In this document: positions 8,148-17,078 of the stretch, piece after piece
Layout: every line of letters begins with the position of its first letter
How positions within the stretch are numbered: position 1 is the first letter of the stretch
Assembly: GCA_022795805.1 (NCBI GenBank)
Contig: JAAWHK010000006.1
Coordinates: 1-52,376 of the forward strand
DNA length: 52,376 nt
Origin: Hungatella sp.
Lineage (GTDB): Bacteria > Bacillota > Clostridia > Lachnospirales > Lachnospiraceae
Reading direction: 5' to 3'
Translations under genes and position numbers: made by a program
The notes under the pieces: model-generated
The model's database searches: none
Told to the model about the DNA's origin: nothing
Seen by the model: the letters and a program-made list of their open reading frames with translations, nothing else

Positions 8148-10271
8148 TTATACCTCAAAAATCAGATCCCCGTAGCTTGGGAACGGCCACAGTTCTTTGT
8201 CAACAATCATCTCCAGCCTGTCAGCAGGGACTCTGAGAGCTTCCATCACAGGCACCACTTTCTCATGGTATTCATGGGCCCTGCGGCAGGCATCCTCTAT
8301 GCAGCTGCACTGTGCCGTCAGCTCCTCCAGAGAAGCCAGCGCAATCTTCATGTCCGACAAAAGCGCGGATGTCTCCACCAGGAGTTCCGTCTGTACACTA
8401 ATATCGGCAGCCCCGTCAGGGCACGCTGCTTTTACCGCACTTATTGAGCGGGCCAGCTCCGTGGTATACCGGATTACCGCCGGAATGATCTGCTTTCCCG
8501 CCATGTCAATCATGGTTCTGGCCTCAATATGGATGGCTTTCCCATAGGCGTCATACTCCACCTCCGCTCGGGACGTCAGCTCCGCGCTGGTAAACACACC
8601 GAAGGTCTCGTATAATTTCACCGCCTTCTCGGTGGTAAGGGCCTGAATGGCATCCACCATATAGCGAATATTGGGAAGTCCCCTGTTCTCTGCCTCCCTG
8701 ACCCAGGCATCCGAATATCCGTTGCCGTTGAAAATAATCCTTCTGTGCTCGGAGAGAAGTTCCTTTATCATGTCGTGAACCGCACTCTCGAAATCTTCCG
8801 CATTTTCCAATTCATCGGCAGCCTCTTTAAAAGCCTCCGCCACAATGGTATTCAGCACAACATTGGGCGGTGCAACGGAATCCGAAGCCCCCACCATGCG
8901 GAACTCGAATTTGTTGCCGGTAAACGCAAATGGCGACGTGCGGTTTCTGTCCGTAGCGTCCTTGTCCAGGTCCGGCAGGGTGGCGATACCGGTTGTCAGC
9001 TTCCCGCCCTTCTTAGAGTGGGTTGCCTCACCCGTGCTGCACAGCTGATCAATCACATCCTCCAGCTGCTCTCCCACAAAGATGGAAATAATGGCCGGCG
9101 GCGCCTCGTCCGCCCCCAGTCTGTGATCATTCCCCACATCGGACGCAGACTCCCGAAGCAGGTCTGCATGTCTGTCAACCGCCTTCATAATACAGCCCAG
9201 CACCAGAAGAAATTGAATATTCTCATGGGGGGTCTCACCTGGATTCAGCAGGTTTATACCATCGTCGGAGATCAGAGACCAGTTATTGTGTTTGCCGGAA
9301 CCGTTAACCCCTGCAAACGGTTTCTCATGAAGCAGGCAGGTCATGCCGTGACGGCCTGCCACTTTCTTAAGCGTCTCCATCACCATCTGGTTATGGTCCA
9401 CCGCCAGATTCACCTGATCATAAATAGGCGCCAGCTCATGCTGTGCAGGAGCCGCTTCGTTGTGCTGGGTTTTGGAGGTGACCCCCAGCTTCCAGAGTTC
9501 CTGGTTTACCTCCTTCATGTAGGCCCCGATCCGCTCACGTATGGCCCCGAAATAGTGATCTTCCAGCTCCTGCCCTTTTGGCGGCTTAGCGCCAAACAGA
9601 GTGCGCCCGGCATAAATCAGATCTTTTCTCTGAAGATATTTGGCACGGTCAACAAGAAAATACTCCTGCTCCGGGCCCACGGAGGGAATCACTCTCTTGG
9701 CCGTCATGTTGCCAAACAGTCTCAGGATCCGCAGGGACTGGGCATCAATCGCCTGCATGGAGCGCAGCAGCGGAGTCTTCTGGTCCAGCGCTTCCCCGGT
9801 GTATGAGCAAAATGCCGTGGGGATACACAGAGTAACGCCCAGGGTATCCTCCCTCAGAAATGCAGGTGAAGTGCAGTCCCAAACCGTATAGCCTCGGGCC
9901 TCAAAGGTAGCCCTAAGGCCTCCCGACGGAAATGAGGACGCATCCGGTTCGCCTTTGATCAGCTCTTTCCCGGAAAATTCCATGATAACCTTTCCCTCTG
10001 CATCGGGGGCGGATATAAACGAATCATGCTTTTCCGCCGTAACGCCTGTCAAAGGCTGGAACCAGTGAGTGTAATGGGTCGCTCCCCGGTCTATTGCCCA
10101 ATCTTTCATAGCATGGGCAACCACATCTGCAATAGAGGGATCCAGTTCCGCACCATCCTCAATGGTTTTTTTCAATTTTTTAAAAACACCTTTGGGAAGG
10201 TAATCTCTCATAACTGTCTCATTGAAAACATTTCTGCCAAAAAGCTCCACAACATTTACATTCCCACTCAC
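8148..10271 (-). CDS. glnN: Glutamine synthetase, type III
   Basis: This enzyme makes glutamine from glutamate, ammonia and ATP in the cytoplasm. At 707 residues it has the length of the type III (GlnN) class rather than the 440-470 of GSI. The N-terminal [11 protein letters not shown], the class signature [16 protein letters not shown], and the ATP-site stretch [11 protein letters not shown] are all present, along with [16 protein letters not shown]. The predicted start is a GTG behind GGAGAGGACGG. It is a single-gene unit lying between two terminators. I see no GlnR- or TnrA-type operator that I can defend. No gene for a partner glutamate synthase is in the window. Confidence 0.97.
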   Translation of the reverse strand: MSGNVNVVELFGRNVFNETVMRDYLPKGVFKKLKKTIEDGAELDPSIADVVAHAMKDWAIDRGATHYTHWFQPLTGVTAEKHDSFISAPDAEGKVIMEFSGKELIKGEPDASSFPSGGLRATFEARGYTVWDCTSPAFLREDTLGVTLCIPTAFCSYTGEALDQKTPLLRSMQAIDAQSLRILRLFGNMTAKRVIPSVGPEQEYFLVDRAKYLQRKDLIYAGRTLFGAKPPKGQELEDHYFGAIRERIGAYMKEVNQELWKLGVTSKTQHNEAAPAQHELAPIYDQVNLAVDHNQMVMETLKKVAGRHGMTCLLHEKPFAGVNGSGKHNNWSLISDDGINLLNPGETPHENIQFLLVLGCIMKAVDRHADLLRESASDVGNDHRLGADEAPPAIISIFVGEQLEDVIDQLCSTGEATHSKKGGKLTTGIATLPDLDKDATDRNRTSPFAFTGNKFEFRMVGASDSVAPPNVVLNTIVAEAFKEAADELENAEDFESAVHDMIKELLSEHRRIIFNGNGYSDAWVREAENRGLPNIRYMVDAIQALTTEKAVKLYETFGVFTSAELTSRAEVEYDAYGKAIHIEARTMIDMAGKQIIPAVIRYTTELARSISAVKAACPDGAADISVQTELLVETSALLSDMKIALASLEELTAQCSCIEDACRRAHEYHEKVVPVMEALRVPADRLEMIVDKELWPFPSYGDLIFEV

Positions 10272-10344
10272 GTTCTTTCCGTCCTCTCCTCTTTCATCAT
10301 TCCGCGTTCTGCGGACATCCTGCCGATCCGGCCCTTTATTTCAT

Positions 10345-10382
10345 ATGAAAATGGCGTTCCCCTCAGAACCAGGAGAACGCCG
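10345..10382 (-). terminator. Terminator of fba
   Basis: On the minus strand, GGCGTTC and GAACGCC form a stem around a 15-base loop, followed by ATTTTCAT. It lies about 30 bp after the fba stop codon and before the glnN leader. Confidence 0.6.
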
Positions 10383-10412
10383 TCGTTCTTACTTTGGATA
10401 AGATAAAACAGT

Positions 10413-11276
10413 TTACGCTTTCCCTACGGAACCGAACAGCTCCATCTTCTCTTTCACAGTAGCTTTAATGGCCTCTGCTCCCGGCGCCAGAAGCTTACGC
10501 GGATCAAATCCCTTGCCCTGCTGATCCTTGCCTGCCTCAATATACTTGCGGGTCGCCTCCGCAAATGCCAGCTGACACTCAGTATTTACATTAATCTTGG
10601 CAACGCCAAGGCTGATGGCTTTCTTGATCATATCTGCCGGGATTCCTGTGCCGCCGTGCAGCACTAACGGCATGTCGCCTACCTTCTCCTTAACGGCGGC
10701 CAGAGTCTCAAAGCTTAACCCTGCCCAGTTCGCGGGATACTTGCCATGGATGTTGCCGATACCTGCCGCCAGGAAATCAATGCCCAGATCCGCGATAGCC
10801 TTGCACTCATCCGGATCCGCACACTCGCCGGCTCCTACTACGCCGTCCTCCTCGCCGCCGATAGAACCTACCTCTGCCTCCAGGGAAAGTCCTTTCTCCT
10901 TACAGATCTTAACCAACTCCGTCGTCTTCGCCACGTTCTCCTCAATAGGATAGTGGGAACCGTCAAACATAACAGATGAGAACCCTGCTTCGATGCACTT
11001 TAAACATCCGTCATAGCTGCCGTGGTCCAGGTGAAGCGCTACCGGAACCGTAATGTTCAGCTCTTCCAGCATCCCGTTCACCATACCTACAACTGTCTTA
11101 TAGCCGGTCATATACTTGCCTGCACCCTCAGACACACCCAGAATCACGGGAGACTTCAGTTCCTCTGCTGTCTGCAGGATGGATTTTGTCCATTCCAGAT
11201 TATTGATGTTGAACTGACCTACGGCATACTTGCCCTCTCTCGCTTTTTCAAGCATGTCTCTTGCTGATACTAACAT
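10413..11276 (-). CDS. fba: Class II fructose-bisphosphate aldolase
   Basis: This zinc enzyme interconverts fructose 1,6-bisphosphate with dihydroxyacetone phosphate and glyceraldehyde 3-phosphate in glycolysis and gluconeogenesis. The 287-residue protein carries the class II motifs: AVGQFNINNLEW near the start, LHLDHGS (catalytic Asp and zinc His), VMFDGSHYP, EAEVGSIGGEEDG, GNIHGKYP, and LVLHGGTGIP, followed by INVNTE. I set the start at 11276 because GGAGGG lies 7 bases before that ATG; longer in-frame readings lack a ribosome binding site. It has its own promoter and terminator. Confidence 0.97.
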   Translation of the reverse strand: MLVSARDMLEKAREGKYAVGQFNINNLEWTKSILQTAEELKSPVILGVSEGAGKYMTGYKTVVGMVNGMLEELNITVPVALHLDHGSYDGCLKCIEAGFSSVMFDGSHYPIEENVAKTTELVKICKEKGLSLEAEVGSIGGEEDGVVGAGECADPDECKAIADLGIDFLAAGIGNIHGKYPANWAGLSFETLAAVKEKVGDMPLVLHGGTGIPADMIKKAISLGVAKINVNTECQLAFAEATRKYIEAGKDQQGKGFDPRKLLAPGAEAIKATVKEKMELFGSVGKA

Positions 11277-11339
11277 AATCAAAACCCTCCATCTCTTATA
11301 AATGTACTTCAACTGCCGGCCGGAGCCTGCATTTGTTTT

Positions 11340-11368
11340 AGTATACAACATTCTTCGGAATTTGAAAA
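11340..11368 (-). promoter_or_regulatory. Promoter of fba
   Basis: On the minus strand, TTTTCA, a 17-base spacer and TATACT lie about 65 bp before the fba ATG. The -10 is near consensus and the -35 matches at four of six positions. Confidence 0.55.
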
Positions 11369-11394
11369 GGTAATTTGGAATTATAATCCTGTAA

Positions 11395-12885
11395 TTATAC
11401 GCCTAAAATCCCGGCGATCACCGCCTCCATGTCACCGACGCCGCACTCCCTGTGATGACGCACCTGTGCGCTCCGGATCTCCTCCACCGCCTTGGGAATC
11501 GTTACGCCTGAAACGGCATGCAGGCTGTCGATGATCGCAAACTCGTCATCCGGCAGCTCCGTTCCCTTAAGAGCCTCCATCACGCTTCGGGAGAATTTAT
11601 AGGGGCTGGCTGTGGACGCAATGACCGTCTTTGTCTCATCCTTTGAATCAGCCCTGTATTTTTTGTACACGGCAGAAGCGACTCCTGTATGGGTATCCAT
11701 CACATAGCCGGTATCTTTATATACCCGCCTGATGGCATCCCTGTCCTCCTCCTCGGTAGCAAATCCCCCGATGAAATCCGTCATCCGTTCCTTCATGTCT
11801 TTGCTGACCGTATAGGCCCCGGTCTCTGCCAGATCAGCCATGAGAGCCGCTGTCTTTTCCCCGTCGCATCCTGTGCTTATATACACAAGCCGTTCCAGGT
11901 TGCTGGAGATCAGTATGTCCATGGACGGGGAGATCGTCAGTATGAAATCACGCTTTCTGTCGTAAGTGCCGTTCCGGAAAAAATCGTACAGCACCCGGTT
12001 GTCATTGGAAGCACAGATCAGCCGGTCAATGGGTACTCCGATCTGCTTGGCAAAATACGCGGCCAAAATATTGCCGAAATTCCCTGTGGGCACGGTTACA
12101 TGGATCTTCTCTCCATCGCTGATTTCTCCATGGGCCAAAAGCTGTCCATAGGCGTACGCATAATAAACGATCTGGGGAACCAGTCTGCCTATGTTAATGG
12201 AATTGGCGGAAGACAGCACGAACCCTCTCTCAGCCAGTCTGCGGCCAAACTCCCTGTCGGCAAAGATCTGCTTTACACCGGTCTGGGCATCATCAAAATT
12301 GCCATGGATGGATACAACCGCCGTATTGTCTCCCTTCTGCGTCACCATCTGCAGTTCTTGTACTCTGCTGACGCCGCCCTTGGGATAAAACACAATGATC
12401 CTGGTGCCGGGAACGTCGGCGAATCCAGCCATGGCCGCCTTTCCCGTATCCCCTGATGTAGCTGTGAGAATCACGATCTCCTGTTCCATATGGTTTTTTC
12501 CGGCTGCCGTTGTCATAAGATGGGGCAGAATCGACAACGCCATATCCTTAAACGCAATGGTGCTGCCATGGAACAATTCCAGGTAATAGGCTCCGTCCGC
12601 CTTCACCAGCGGTGCGATCACCTCTGTGTCAAACTTGTCGTCATAAGCCCTGCCGATGCACTCTTTTAATTCCTGCTCCGTGAAATCCGTCAAAAACAGT
12701 TTCATAACCTCATATGCCGTCTCCTGATAGGTCTTTTTCGCCAGTTCCTCCATGGTCAGATTTAGCTTCGGCATCCTGTCAGGCATAAACAATCCTCCGT
12801 CGCAGGCAAGGCCTTTTAAAATCGCCTGAGAGGCGGTCACATCACGCTCTCTTCCCCTGGTACTCCTGTAAGATATATCCATCAT
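11395..12885 (-). CDS. thrC: Threonine synthase
   Basis: This PLP enzyme turns O-phosphohomoserine into threonine, the last step of threonine synthesis. The protein is about 496 residues, close to the larger bacterial and fungal type. It begins with YRSTRG, and has the PLP-lysine segment STIAFKDMALS, the phosphate-binding ATSGDTGKAA, and the substrate motif SANSINIGRL. AAGGA lies 5 bases before an ATG-ATG pair; I took the first (12885), and the second is equally possible. It starts only 53 bp after the HD-domain gene with no visible terminator between, so the two may share a transcript. Other threonine genes (hom, thrB) are not here. Confidence 0.96.
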   Translation of the reverse strand: MMDISYRSTRGRERDVTASQAILKGLACDGGLFMPDRMPKLNLTMEELAKKTYQETAYEVMKLFLTDFTEQELKECIGRAYDDKFDTEVIAPLVKADGAYYLELFHGSTIAFKDMALSILPHLMTTAAGKNHMEQEIVILTATSGDTGKAAMAGFADVPGTRIIVFYPKGGVSRVQELQMVTQKGDNTAVVSIHGNFDDAQTGVKQIFADREFGRRLAERGFVLSSANSINIGRLVPQIVYYAYAYGQLLAHGEISDGEKIHVTVPTGNFGNILAAYFAKQIGVPIDRLICASNDNRVLYDFFRNGTYDRKRDFILTISPSMDILISSNLERLVYISTGCDGEKTAALMADLAETGAYTVSKDMKERMTDFIGGFATEEEDRDAIRRVYKDTGYVMDTHTGVASAVYKKYRADSKDETKTVIASTASPYKFSRSVMEALKGTELPDDEFAIIDSLHAVSGVTIPKAVEEIRSAQVRHHRECGVGDMEAVIAGILGV

Positions 12886-12938
12886 AAACGTCCTTTCCAA
12901 CTTTTTCTTCATCAAATGGTCTTCATTTTAGCACATTT

Positions 12939-13499
12939 TCAGTAAAGGTGCAACGCGAAAGAAGATTTCCATCCAAACACCATATTCAAAAGCCATAGAT
13001 ACTCCCGATAAAACGGATGCTCCCTGAAGACTGCAAAGCTGTCCACCATGCTCTCATAATACCATGCCTGCAGATTCTTATCCTTGGCACGGAATTTCTG
13101 CCAGATCTCATCTCCCACCACCATGTAGTCCTTTGCAGTGCTTCTTAAGTTGCTCAGCTTGTCCCCAAAGGCAAGAATCCTGTCCTCCTTCCCCGCAGTG
13201 ATCAGCCTGTCAATAGTCGCCTGCTTCCTCTCCACCCAGCTCTTCGACTTGTCCTCGCTCTCCTGTCTGACCAGCTCTGCAATGCGGGACCCAAATTTCT
13301 GTTCCAATTCCTGGTAAGTAACTCCGGCATCTTCTATAACGTCGTGAAGATATGCCGCAGCAATTAAGTCTTGATCATCTGTCATCAACGCAACGATCAT
13401 AGCCACCTCCATAGGGTGGGAAATGTACGGAATTTTACTTCCTTTCCTCAGAGCGCCTTCATGGGCTCTGGCGGCAAACTCTGCTGCTTTCCTAATCAT
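12939..13499 (-). CDS. HD-domain hydrolase, small SpoT/MESH1-like
   Basis: This 186-residue cytoplasmic protein has the HD metal-binding pattern of the RelA/SpoT hydrolase fold: YISHP with His28, then AAAYLHDVIEDAGVT with His52-Asp53 and the ED pair, and later GDKLSNLR. It is much shorter than Rel proteins and lacks synthetase and regulatory domains, so it resembles small alarmone hydrolases that cut (p)ppGpp or a related nucleotide. The actual substrate is an inference. GGAG lies close before the ATG. It stands 53 bp upstream of thrC on the same strand, which is suggestive given the link between amino-acid starvation and ppGpp, but close spacing alone proves little. Confidence 0.85.
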   Translation of the reverse strand: MIRKAAEFAARAHEGALRKGSKIPYISHPMEVAMIVALMTDDQDLIAAAYLHDVIEDAGVTYQELEQKFGSRIAELVRQESEDKSKSWVERKQATIDRLITAGKEDRILAFGDKLSNLRSTAKDYMVVGDEIWQKFRAKDKNLQAWYYESMVDSFAVFREHPFYREYLWLLNMVFGWKSSFALHLY

Positions 13500-13603
13500 A
13501 GAGCTCCTCTCTGTATATGATCATGGGAATTTTTTATTGCCTGTTTTTTCTGGAAACTGTTACGAACATCTTACCACAACTTGAAAGATTTTAGAAGATA
13601 AAC

Positions 13604-13632
13604 TTGTAAGAAGCTTTATTTTCTGCTATGCT
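13604..13632 (+). promoter_or_regulatory. Promoter of the Ig-like membrane protein gene
   Basis: TTGTAA (13604-13609), a 17-base spacer and TATGCT (13627-13632) lie about 35 bp before the ATG. Confidence 0.6.
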
Positions 13633-13666
13633 ATTAGTTGTTTATCTGCAAAGGAGGTTTTATCTT

Positions 13667-14362
13667 ATGGATCGTCATACATACCGCAGTTCACGTCCGT
13701 ATAAATACCACAATACACTGGACTCAGACTTGGTCCAGCTTCTGCTTTTTTATATACTGCCCTTCATTCTGGTGAACGGTATCATCTTCTTTCTAGTTAC
13801 TACCAAGCCCAAATATGAAGTAGTCATCGAAGGAACCAACGATTACCGCACTACGGATGTAACCTTCACTATCAAGTCCGTTATGCCCCTGAAAGAAGTA
13901 ACTATAAAAATGGACGCAGAGCCCCTTGATCTGGTTAAGGTGGGAAAGAAGACCTACCGTTCCACTGTAAACCACAACGGCTCTCTGGAAATTTACATGA
14001 AGAATTTTAATGGTATGGCTCTGCTGGAATATGCGCATATTGATATTCTGGATGACGAGCCGCCTGCTATCGAGGACTATGTCTCCGAAGATGGTCTTCT
14101 CTCCTTTACCATCATTGATACGCAGTCAGGCGTCGACTATTCCTCCATCAGCGCACTTACATCCGCCGGGCAGCAGATTCTTCCTCTCAATGTCGACAAA
14201 GCGACGGGGAGAGTTTCTTTCCAGATGGATCCCAACGGTCTGTCTGTCTCCGTCAAAGACATGTCCGGCAACGAATACCTGACCACCTTCTCATTTAACG
14301 AACTTCCTCCCCCGGAGGAATCCCAGGAACCTGCCTCCGACAGCCCGGACGAAACCGCATAG
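13667..14362 (+). CDS. Membrane-anchored protein with Ig-like domain, unknown role
   Basis: This 231-residue protein has a basic N-terminus, one membrane span near residues 25-45 (LLLFYILPFILVNGIIFFLV) and a predicted extracellular remainder. The outer part looks like one or two bacterial Ig-like beta domains: a pre-strand VIEGTNDYRTTDV, then DDEPPAIED, SFTIIDTQSGVDY and VKDMSGNEY, a pattern usual in Ig-like repeats. The C-terminus is a short Pro/Glu/Ser tail. An AAGGAGG site fixes the start at 13667. It is monocistronic with a clear promoter and terminator. I do not recognise a named family, and the function is unknown. Confidence 0.82.
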   Translation: MDRHTYRSSRPYKYHNTLDSDLVQLLLFYILPFILVNGIIFFLVTTKPKYEVVIEGTNDYRTTDVTFTIKSVMPLKEVTIKMDAEPLDLVKVGKKTYRSTVNHNGSLEIYMKNFNGMALLEYAHIDILDDEPPAIEDYVSEDGLLSFTIIDTQSGVDYSSISALTSAGQQILPLNVDKATGRVSFQMDPNGLSVSVKDMSGNEYLTTFSFNELPPPEESQEPASDSPDETA

Positions 14363-14395
14363 TACGGCACAAAGCTTTTCGACGTGAATTTTTTG

Positions 14396-14436
14396 CCGGA
14401 GACGGAACGATTTCCCCGTCTCCGGCTTTTCTTTTA
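14396..14436 (+). terminator. Terminator after the Ig-like protein gene
   Basis: A perfect 10-bp stem CCGGAGACGG/CCGTCTCCGG (14396-14405 with 14416-14425) is followed by CTTTTCTTTT on the plus strand. Its tail overlaps the 3-prime end of the convergent malQ gene. Confidence 0.85.
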
Positions 14437-16032
14437 GTCCGGCATCTGTTTCGTCCCTTTCGGTGCCTGCTTCGCCTCTTCCGGCACCGCTTTCGCCTCT
14501 TTTGGCGTCTGCTCCTCCTCTTCCGGTGCCTGCTTATTTCGGCATCTGCCGTAAACAGCATTCAGATTCCTGCAGCGGTCAATGATCTCCGGCGTAAACT
14601 GCCCCCTTTTCATCCTCCATGTCCAGTTTCCTCCCAGGGTTGACGGCGTGTTGATCCGCCCCTCTTTTCCCACACACAGATAATCCTGCAGCGGAATCAC
14701 CGACAGATCCGCCGTACTGGATGATGCCAGACGGATAAAATCCCATGAAATCTCGTTTGCCGGCGTGGTTTTGTTATCCATATAGTCCTCTGTAAACTGT
14801 CTCTCATCTTCGTCCATGGTTTCATACCAGCCCCGTGTGGTGTCATTATCGTGGGTGCCCGTGTATACGATACAATTATGACCGTAAAAATATGGCAGGT
14901 AACTGCTTCTCTCATTGGTGCTGAACGCAAACTGCAGCACTTTCATCCCCGGAAATCCTGTGTCCTCCAGAAGCTTGTACACACTGGGCGTCAGAAATCC
15001 CAGATCCTCCGCAATAATGTTAACCTCCCCAAATACCTCTCTCATCTTCTCAAAGAGGGCGATGCCCGGCCCCTTATTCCAGGTTCCCACCACAGCTGTC
15101 CTGGCCTTGGCCGGGATGGCATAATACTCGTCAAAGCCCCGGAAATGATCCACTCTCACCACATCATACAGTCCAAAGCAATACTGCATCCTATCCATCC
15201 ACCATTTATAATCAGTCTTTTTGTGATATTCCCAGTCATACAGAGGATTGCCCCACAGCTGGCCCGTGGCCGAAAACGCATCCGGCGGACAGCCGGCCAC
15301 AGCCTTCGGCCGGTTTTCTTCGTCAAACTGAAACAGTTCCGGATGGCTCCAGCTGTCAGCGCTGTCAAACGCAACATAGATGGGAATATCTCCGATAAAT
15401 CGAATCCCCTGCTTGTTGGCATAGGCTTTCAGCTTTTTCCACTGCCTCAGAAACATGAGCTGCTGAAATTCATAAAAACATATCTCCTCTGCCAAAAGCT
15501 TTTTATACTTTTCCACAGCCTCTCTTTTGCAAAGCCGGATATCTCTGTCCCACAGAATCCAGCTTTTCTCCTGAAAATGCCTCTTCAGTGCGGCATAGAA
15601 ACAGTAATTTCTCGTCTCCTGGATCAGTTCTCTCTCAAAAACGGCCTCCATATCAACATTTGCATCTTCCATATGGGCTTTCCACCGCAGAAACGCAGTT
15701 TTTAGCAGCGGGAAACGTTTGTTATATATCTTTTCGTAATCAACGCTGGTTTCATCCCCTCCAAAATCTGCCTTCCGGCACTCTTCTTCTGTCAGAAATC
15801 CGTCCTTTGTCAGCTGTTCCAGATCGATAAAATACGGATTGCCCGCAAATGCAGAAAATGACTGATACGGAGAATCACCATAGCCTGTGGGGCCCAGCGG
15901 CAAAATCTGCCAATAGCTCTGTCCCGCCTCCTTCAGCTGATCTACGAATTCATACGCCTCCCTGGAAAATGCTCCGATGCCGTATTTTGACGGCAGGCTG
16001 GCTATGGGCAGCAGTATACCGCACTCTCTCAT
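14434..16032 (-). CDS. malQ: 4-alpha-glucanotransferase (amylomaltase, GH77)
   Basis: This enzyme moves alpha-1,4-glucan segments between acceptors in maltodextrin and glycogen metabolism. The 532-residue protein has the GH77 order: ILLPIASLPSKYGIG at the start, LPLGPTGYGDSPYQSFSAFAG, the nucleophile region VVRVDHFRGF, the acid/base IAEDLGFLTP, and TGTHDNDTTRG. The last 30 or so residues are an unusual low-complexity tail of Pro, Glu, Lys, Ala and Gln (EEAKQAPKGTKQMPD at the end) that GH77 does not need. The start has AGGAGG. It follows the giant surface gene by 62 bp with no terminator that I can see, so readthrough from that operon is possible. glgB, the natural partner, lies beyond the surface operon. 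Confidence 0.95.
   Translation of the reverse strand: MRECGILLPIASLPSKYGIGAFSREAYEFVDQLKEAGQSYWQILPLGPTGYGDSPYQSFSAFAGNPYFIDLEQLTKDGFLTEEECRKADFGGDETSVDYEKIYNKRFPLLKTAFLRWKAHMEDANVDMEAVFERELIQETRNYCFYAALKRHFQEKSWILWDRDIRLCKREAVEKYKKLLAEEICFYEFQQLMFLRQWKKLKAYANKQGIRFIGDIPIYVAFDSADSWSHPELFQFDEENRPKAVAGCPPDAFSATGQLWGNPLYDWEYHKKTDYKWWMDRMQYCFGLYDVVRVDHFRGFDEYYAIPAKARTAVVGTWNKGPGIALFEKMREVFGEVNIIAEDLGFLTPSVYKLLEDTGFPGMKVLQFAFSTNERSSYLPYFYGHNCIVYTGTHDNDTTRGWYETMDEDERQFTEDYMDNKTTPANEISWDFIRLASSSTADLSVIPLQDYLCVGKEGRINTPSTLGGNWTWRMKRGQFTPEIIDRCRNLNAVYGRCRNKQAPEEEEQTPKEAKAVPEEAKQAPKGTKQMPD
14437..14535 (-). repeat. Degenerate tandem repeat coding the malQ C-terminal tail
   Basis: Units of roughly 24-27 bases that read as variants of (A/T)P(E/K)EAK encode the malQ tail. 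The copies are imperfect. The repeat ends at the stop codon. Confidence 0.6.
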
Positions 16033-16094
16033 ACCTTGCTCCTCCTCTTTTTACTTTCAGCAGTCAGAATGCCACTGTTGTTTACTTTTGTCTA

Positions 16095-17078
16095 TCATAC
16101 CAAAAAATCCTGCTTTTTTAAAGACTTCCCGGATTTTTGATGCCTCCTGATAAAAATAAACAGGATAGGAAGAAGAAGCAGAAAAATTCCTGCCGAAAGC
16201 AGCACCTCCTCCAGGGTGATCCGCATCCATACGGCTTCGCCCTCCTTCTTTTCATCGTCCATGTCCTCTGACGGGCCGGTGGTCTCCAGGACATGGAGCT
16301 GCCATGTTTCCGCCAGGTTTTCCGCCATCTCCGCAGAGGTCTGCGTCTCCTCTTCCTCCCTCTCATACATCGCCTGCCATGCCACACCCTTTGCGGAGGG
16401 TAAAACTGTCTGCCCTCCATAGACTGCTCTGCAGTCCGCCACATATTTCTCTCCTGTAGCCACCCCATTCCGATATACTTTTCCGTCCTCTCCCAGCCAT
16501 GCCTCCCCTGTCCATCTGACCTCCAGAATCCGATAGTAATCCGGATTGATCTGGGCCAGGCTCAGCAGCTCTCTCTCATAGCCCGCAAAAGGATGGTCCT
16601 CCTGGGCCGGAACCTCTGTCCCGTTGAGCTCATACGTCTCGGCGTCTGCCTCCTCCACTGTAATGGGAAGTTCAAACCCTGATATCCACCTCCAGTTATA
16701 GAACTGAACATCCAGAATCGGAAATTCCCGTATGTATTCCGTTTTGTATCTCTCGTCTGTCACTGTGATCTGTATCGTCTCCGGCAGGGTATCTGTCTGT
16801 TCCACCTCCTCGTAAATGACAGTCTCCTCAACCTCTTTCATACCCTCCTCCGTCATGGCCTCCACCACTTGATAGGACCGGCGCACATACACATCCTCCC
16901 CGTACTCATAAATTCCGGGGGGAACATCCGGAAGTTCGTCTTCATTCCCATACACGTCTCCGGTGACCGTCAATCGCCCCTCCGGTTTCACCTCAACCGT
17001 CTCGGCATGAGCAGAGACCGGTCTCACCATATTCAGCGCAGCGCACACACACAGAATCACAAAAAATTTCTCTTTCAA
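16095..17078 (-). CDS. Possible separate gene in the tail of the giant frame: secreted membrane-anchored protein
   Basis: From a TTG at 17078 the giant frame reads like an independent 327-residue protein. It has a basic start (LKEKFF), a hydrophobic core and a signal peptidase site after SAHA (giant residue 4366). A beta-rich extracellular part follows, with VKPEGRLTVTGDVYGNE near its start, then a C-terminal membrane span (VLLSAGIFLLLLPILF) and a basic tail. AAGGAGGGG at 17080-17088 resembles a ribosome binding site, although only about 3 bases separate its core from the TTG, which is short. Whether it is made separately, cleaved from the giant protein, or both cannot be told from sequence. 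I do not recognise the family. Confidence 0.45.
   Translation of the reverse strand: MKEKFFVILCVCAALNMVRPVSAHAETVEVKPEGRLTVTGDVYGNEDELPDVPPGIYEYGEDVYVRRSYQVVEAMTEEGMKEVEETVIYEEVEQTDTLPETIQITVTDERYKTEYIREFPILDVQFYNWRWISGFELPITVEEADAETYELNGTEVPAQEDHPFAGYERELLSLAQINPDYYRILEVRWTGEAWLGEDGKVYRNGVATGEKYVADCRAVYGGQTVLPSAKGVAWQAMYEREEEETQTSAEMAENLAETWQLHVLETTGPSEDMDDEKKEGEAVWMRITLEEVLLSAGIFLLLLPILFIFIRRHQKSGKSLKKQDFLV

Noticed and set aside
8745..9806. 353-codon plus-strand frame within glnN
   Set aside because: Antisense shadow of a well-conserved gene; no start signal and no recognisable protein features.
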